DNA of 7,305 nt, taken from Desulfuromonadales bacterium (GTDB taxonomy: Bacteria > Desulfobacterota > Desulfuromonadia > Desulfuromonadales > BM103). The notes under the pieces are model-generated. The model made no database searches, was not told the origin of the DNA, and saw only the letters and a list, made by a program, of their open reading frames with translations. Position 1 is the first letter of the stretch. Every line of letters begins with the position of its first letter. The stretch lies in assembly GCA_030630015.1 (NCBI GenBank), contig DAOVNV010000125.1, positions 1 through 7,305 on the forward strand, read 5' to 3'. Shown piece after piece: positions 4,358 to 7,305 of the stretch. The position numbers were made by a program, and so were the translations under genes.

Positions 4358-6113
4358 GGCAGACTCCAAATGCACCGAATTTACAAACCTGTTCACAAAT
4401 GCCGCAACCGGTGCACAATAGTCGGTCCACCTTGGCATAGCCCTTGTCGCCGCCCTCTCCTGGCTCCCATTCAATCGCCGGACAGCCCAGTTTCAGACAG
4501 GCTTGGCAAGCCGTACACTTGTCGGCATCGACAAACAGCGGCGGATTCTTTTTGAAAAGATCATGTTTTATCAGTACGCAGGGACGCCGGGTGATAACAA
4601 CCGATGTTTCCGGGCGCGCCATCTCCTCGCTGATTACCTGCCTGGTCTCGTCCATCTGGTAAGGGTCTACAGTCCTCACATTCCTGACCCCAAGTGAGCG
4701 GCACAAAGCTTCCAGGTCAACCTGGTAAGCCTTCTCTCCGGAAAGGGTAAAGCCGGATGAGGGGTTGTCCTGGCGGCCGGTCATGCCGGTGGTGCTGTTG
4801 TCAAGGATGATGACCGTTGCCGGCGACTGGTTGTAGACCATGTCCATCAAACCATTGACGCCGGTATGCAGGAAAGTCGAGTCGCCAATGACTGCAACCA
4901 CTTTCTGCTGGTCTTCGGCATCAAGAACCTTACTGAGTCCGGTAGCATTGCCGATGCTGGCCCCCATGCAGATGCAAGTGTCCATGGCCGAAAGCGGCGG
5001 CATGAAGCCGAGCGTGTAGCAACCGATATCGCCGGTCACAAAAGCCTTCAATCGGTTCAGAGCGTAAAACACGCCCCGGTGCGGACAGCCCGGGCACATG
5101 TTGGGTGGCCGCGGCGGCAGTTGTTCCGTGAGTTCAAGCGGTTCAGTTGCAGCGAGGCCGAAGGCTTTGCGCAGTCGCCCGGGGGTCAGCTCACCGCAAA
5201 TCGGTACCTTGTCCTTACCGATAACCTCGATGCCCATCGCCCGGACCTGTTCCTCGATGACCGGATCAAGTTCCTCAATGATGTACAGGGTCTTGTAGCG
5301 GTCGGCGAACTCGCGGATGAGCCGCTGTGGCAGCGGATGGACCAGACCAAGTTTCAGAATACCGGCCTCGGGGAAGACCTCACGGGCATACTGGTAGGCC
5401 ACACCGGCCGTGATGATGCCCAACTCGCCCTGCCCCTCCTCGATACGGTTGAACGGCTGGTCACAGGCCCATTCTGCCATGCGTTCCAGGCGCTCCTCGA
5501 CGAAAGGATGCCGGATGCGGGCGTTGCCGGGCAGCATGACGAACTTTTTCGCGTCACGGGTCAGCCCTGTGGCAGGAAGATCCTGCATCGGCTCGCCGAG
5601 AGTCACAACCGATTTGGAATGGGATATCCGCGTAGTACTGCGCAGCATGATCGGTGTATCGAACTGTTCGCTGGCTGCAAATGCGAGACGCGTAAAATCA
5701 AGAGCCTCCTGGCTGTCGGCCGGGTCGAACATCGGCACCTTGGCAAAACGGGCGTAGTTGCGGCTGTCTTGCTCATTCTGTGAGGAGTGCATTTCCGGGT
5801 CATCGGCGGCCACCAGAACAAACCCGCCACGCACACCTGTATAGGAAAATGTGAAGAGCGGGTCTGCGGCAACATTGACGCCAACATGCTTCATGGTCAC
5901 CAGGGCGCGGGCGCCGCCCATGCTGGCGCCGATACCGACCTCGAGAGCCACTTTTTCATTGGGAGCCCACGAAGAGTCGATGCGCTCATATTGCGTGATG
6001 TTTTCCAGGATTTCTGTGGACGGAGTGCCAGGATAGGCGGAGGCCACTTGAACTCCGGCCTCATAGGCGGCACGGGCAAAAGCCTCGTTGCCGGACAGTA
6101 CGGTTTTCTGCAT
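4350..6113 (-). CDS. iorA: Indolepyruvate:ferredoxin oxidoreductase, alpha subunit
   Basis: This 587-residue subunit carries the thiamine diphosphate and iron-sulfur centres of the oxygen-sensitive arylpyruvate:ferredoxin oxidoreductase. The N-terminal domain has GNEAFARAAYEAG and AYPGTPSTEI (8-35), followed by ADDPEMHSSQNEQDSR (103-118). The thiamine diphosphate domain begins at MCPGCPHRG (339-347), with GDIGCYTLG (361-369) and the cofactor motif from GDSTFLHTGVNG (410-421) to LDNSTTGMTG (437-446). The C-terminus is a 2[4Fe-4S] ferredoxin: Cys533, 536, 539, 544 with the longer CxxCxxCxxxxCP spacing typical of IorA, and Cys567, 570, 573, 577. All eight ligands are present, so it looks functional. 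ATG is preceded by AGGG at 7 nt. It is the first gene of the operon, 98 nt after ppx, with its own promoter in that gap and a leader of about 67 nt. Confidence 0.97.
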   Translation of the reverse strand: MQKTVLSGNEAFARAAYEAGVQVASAYPGTPSTEILENITQYERIDSSWAPNEKVALEVGIGASMGGARALVTMKHVGVNVAADPLFTFSYTGVRGGFVLVAADDPEMHSSQNEQDSRNYARFAKVPMFDPADSQEALDFTRLAFAASEQFDTPIMLRSTTRISHSKSVVTLGEPMQDLPATGLTRDAKKFVMLPGNARIRHPFVEERLERMAEWACDQPFNRIEEGQGELGIITAGVAYQYAREVFPEAGILKLGLVHPLPQRLIREFADRYKTLYIIEELDPVIEEQVRAMGIEVIGKDKVPICGELTPGRLRKAFGLAATEPLELTEQLPPRPPNMCPGCPHRGVFYALNRLKAFVTGDIGCYTLGFMPPLSAMDTCICMGASIGNATGLSKVLDAEDQQKVVAVIGDSTFLHTGVNGLMDMVYNQSPATVIILDNSTTGMTGRQDNPSSGFTLSGEKAYQVDLEALCRSLGVRNVRTVDPYQMDETRQVISEEMARPETSVVITRRPCVLIKHDLFKKNPPLFVDADKCTACQACLKLGCPAIEWEPGEGGDKGYAKVDRLLCTGCGICEQVCKFGAFGVCHD

Positions 6114-6124
6114 CAGGTTTCCCT

Positions 6125-6182
6125 TGAAAAAGGCTGTAATTTCAAATTGTTAGCGAAATATACAAAATGTATGAAAAAGGCT
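6125..6182 (-). repeat. Paired direct repeat in the iorA leader
   Basis: The 11-mer AGCCTTTTTCA occurs twice on the minus strand, at 6182-6172 and 6135-6125, 47 bp apart, in the predicted untranslated leader of iorA. The first copy overlaps the predicted transcription start and the second lies just before the ribosome binding site. It could be a regulator or RNA-binding repeat, or chance in AT-rich sequence. Confidence 0.4.
6160..6172 (-). promoter_or_regulatory. Candidate operator dyad downstream of the ior promoter
   Basis: ATACA and TGTAT form a 13-bp dyad with a 3-bp centre at about +9 to +21 relative to the predicted start. A repressor bound here would block transcription. The arms are only 5 bp and I know no matching regulator, so this is weak. 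Confidence 0.25.
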
Positions 6183-6186
6183 TCTG

Positions 6187-6215
6187 ATCATAATAAATCA
6201 AGGCAGAATTGTCAA
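6187..6215 (-). promoter_or_regulatory. Sigma-70 promoter of the iorAB-paaK operon
   Basis: On the minus strand a perfect -35 box TTGACA (6215-6210) and the -10 box TATGAT (6192-6187, five of six matches) are separated by exactly 17 bp. The predicted start is near 6180, giving a leader of about 67 nt before the iorA ATG at 6113. The -35 box includes the TGA stop codon of ppx (6214-6212), so ppx ends inside the promoter. No attenuator or riboswitch fold is evident in the short leader. Confidence 0.85.
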
Positions 6216-7153
6216 TTGCGACACATGCCTTTTACACTGGTCGACGGCCCTTTGGCGAGACGTGCGGCCAGCCCTTCCAGGATTCCGAAATCACTGACCG
6301 TCAACTGGTTGGTTTGAAAGATGTCCAGCAAGGCGAGCACGACCTGCAAACCGGGCATAATCAGATCACCCCGCCCCGCTTCCAGGCCAGGCAGGGTTTC
6401 CCGTTGTGAAGGAGTCAACCCGCCCAGTTCCAGCGCGAGGCTTTCGAGCCGTGATTTTTGCAGGTGGTAGTTGTTGACGCGTTGCCAGTCGTAACGGGTC
6501 ATCTTCATATCCATGGCGGCCAGACTGGTGACCGTGCCGGCTGTTCCAACGAGAATCGGCTGTGATCCACTAGGGGTTGAGCAGGATTCGACTTGACGCT
6601 GGATCCTGTTCAGCAAGCGATGAACGAACGCTTCGATTTCCTTTGGGTCCTTGTGCTCTTCACAAAGGCGCACGACCCCCAGGGGCAGACTGTCGGTCCA
6701 CAGGACGTTTCCGTCCACCATATGGACGAATTCAGTGCTGCCGCCACCAATATCAAAAATCAATGTGTTGAGGGGTGTTTCAGACAGGGCGAGAAGGACC
6801 CCGGATGCGGTCAGTCTGGCTTCTTCCTCCCCCGTGATGATCTCAACGGGGATCCTTGTCGATGCACGGATCTGTTCGGCAAAAGAACAGCCATTGCACG
6901 CTGTTCGGAAAGCCGCCGTACCGACTGCGAGGAGGTTGTTAACGCGGTGCTGCCTACAGATATCCTGGAATTCATACAGAGCGGACAGCGTGCGCTCCAT
7001 TGATCCCGGAGCCAGTCCGCGTTGATCGGTAAAATCGCCGGCCAGACGGGTGACCCGCCGTACGTAACGGAGAGGGCTCAATGCGCCATCCGGGTTGATA
7101 TCCCCGATCAGAAGCCGAACCGTATTGCTGCCGATGTCAATTGCAGCGAGCAC
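6212..7153 (-). CDS. ppx: Short-form Ppx/GppA family phosphatase
   Basis: The 313-residue protein has the ASKHA actin-like fold of exopolyphosphatases and guanosine pentaphosphate phosphatases. Visible are the first phosphate motif AAIDIGSNTVRLLIG (3-17), VGTAAFRTA (77-85), GEEEARLTASG (108-118) containing the likely catalytic Glu, the second phosphate motif IFDIGGGSTEF (132-142), and VGTAGTVTSLAAM (202-214). At about 300 residues it matches the short bacterial form and lacks the C-terminal HD-like domain of E. coli Ppx. It should release phosphate from the ends of polyphosphate or convert pppGpp to ppGpp; which one cannot be told from sequence. The start is GTG, overlapping by 1 nt the stop of the upstream transporter-like gene (TAGTG), which implies translational coupling. 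I see no promoter of its own. Confidence 0.93.
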   Translation of the reverse strand: MLAAIDIGSNTVRLLIGDINPDGALSPLRYVRRVTRLAGDFTDQRGLAPGSMERTLSALYEFQDICRQHRVNNLLAVGTAAFRTACNGCSFAEQIRASTRIPVEIITGEEEARLTASGVLLALSETPLNTLIFDIGGGSTEFVHMVDGNVLWTDSLPLGVVRLCEEHKDPKEIEAFVHRLLNRIQRQVESCSTPSGSQPILVGTAGTVTSLAAMDMKMTRYDWQRVNNYHLQKSRLESLALELGGLTPSQRETLPGLEAGRGDLIMPGLQVVLALLDIFQTNQLTVSDFGILEGLAARLAKGPSTSVKGMCRN

Positions 7154-7305
7154 TATTTCTTACCGACAACCGCTTCCGCCAGGTTGTAAGAATGATCGCC
7201 AATCTTTTCAAAATTATGGAGCATATCAAGGAAGACCAAACCGGAATCCACACTGCATTCACCTGTATTCAGCCGTCTGATATGGTTATTGCGCAACGAA
7301 TCTTC
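7153..7305 (-). CDS. C-terminal PhoU-like domain, probably of a Na+/Pi cotransporter (partial)
   Basis: Only the last 50 residues and the TAG stop (7155-7153) are in the window; the gene continues past the right edge. The tail contains HIRRLNTGEC, then SGLVFLDMLHNFEKIGDHSYNLAE. The FLDxLxNxExIGDH pattern is the final helix pair of a PhoU-type domain. The RLNxGxC segment before it is, in my experience, more typical of the PhoU domain fused to the C-terminus of NptA/YjbB-like Na+/phosphate cotransporters than of free PhoU, so I favour the transporter. A stand-alone PhoU remains possible. It is directly coupled to ppx, which supports a phosphate role. Confidence 0.75.
   Translation of the reverse strand, partial: EDSLRNNHIRRLNTGECSVDSGLVFLDMLHNFEKIGDHSYNLAEAVVGKK

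Noticed and set aside
4358..4474. N-terminal extension of iorB to an upstream ATG
   Set aside because: Would add 39 residues that overlap the iorA ferredoxin domain; the ATG at 4357 has a good ribosome site and gives the family-typical N-terminus.
4866..5783. 305-residue plus-strand open frame opposite iorA
   Set aside because: Fully antisense to a conserved coding region with all catalytic motifs; rich in His, Arg, Gln and Asp as expected for a reverse-frame shadow.
6114..6180. Riboswitch or T-box/attenuator in the iorA leader
   Set aside because: The leader is only about 67 nt and shows no T-box, leader peptide rich in aromatic codons, or terminator hairpin.

Overview
This window looks like chromosomal DNA of an anaerobic deltaproteobacterium of the Desulfuromonadales type (Geobacter / Desulfuromonas / Pelobacter relatives). 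That is an inference from gene content (ferredoxin-linked indolepyruvate oxidoreductase, paired phenylacetate-CoA ligases with an ACT protein, a short Ppx next to a phosphate transporter) and from the tRNA-Pro sequence; no marker here fixes the genus. All recognised genes lie on the minus strand and read leftward.

Left end (1-568). Bases 1-387 have no convincing protein gene but are dense in small signals. At 92-119 on the minus strand is a 28-bp site that matches chromosome-dimer-resolution dif sites. Its central hexamer and XerD arm are identical to those of Bacillus subtilis dif as I remember it, and its XerC arm shares CGCATAA with E. coli dif. A second, inverted copy of the XerD arm forms one side of a 19-bp perfect inverted repeat (57-75 / 84-102). 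Next come a strong minus-strand terminator (180-212) just downstream of a degenerate 3' half of a tRNA-Pro(GGG) gene (227-279), then a second terminator (353-381), an intact tRNA-Pro(GGG) with encoded CCA (388-464), and a near-consensus promoter for it (482-510). The window therefore probably starts at the replication terminus, and its genes run with a fork moving toward dif.

Middle (520-6215). A promoter at 6187-6215, embedded in the end of the ppx gene, should drive a five-gene operon: iorA, iorB (8-nt overlap), paaK copy 2, a tandem ACT-domain protein, and paaK copy 1, ending at a probable terminator (520-568). IorAB interconverts arylpyruvates and arylacetyl-CoAs with ferredoxin. The two PaaK enzymes interconvert arylacetates and arylacetyl-CoAs with ATP. 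The ACT protein probably senses an amino acid. Because both steps share arylacetyl-CoA, the operon connects free arylacetates with aromatic amino acids. It could run as reductive carboxylation (arylacetate to arylpyruvate) or as fermentation-like oxidation.

Right end (6212-7305). A short-form Ppx/GppA phosphatase starts by a 1-nt overlap (TAGTG) on the end of a gene truncated by the window edge, whose last 50 residues look like the C-terminal PhoU-like domain of a Na+/phosphate cotransporter. This is a phosphate/polyphosphate pair separate from the ior-paaK operon.

The most unusual part is the dif neighbourhood: a dif-like site with a cruciform-capable inverted XerD half-site, followed within about 400 bp by a tRNA half-gene and an intact tRNA.
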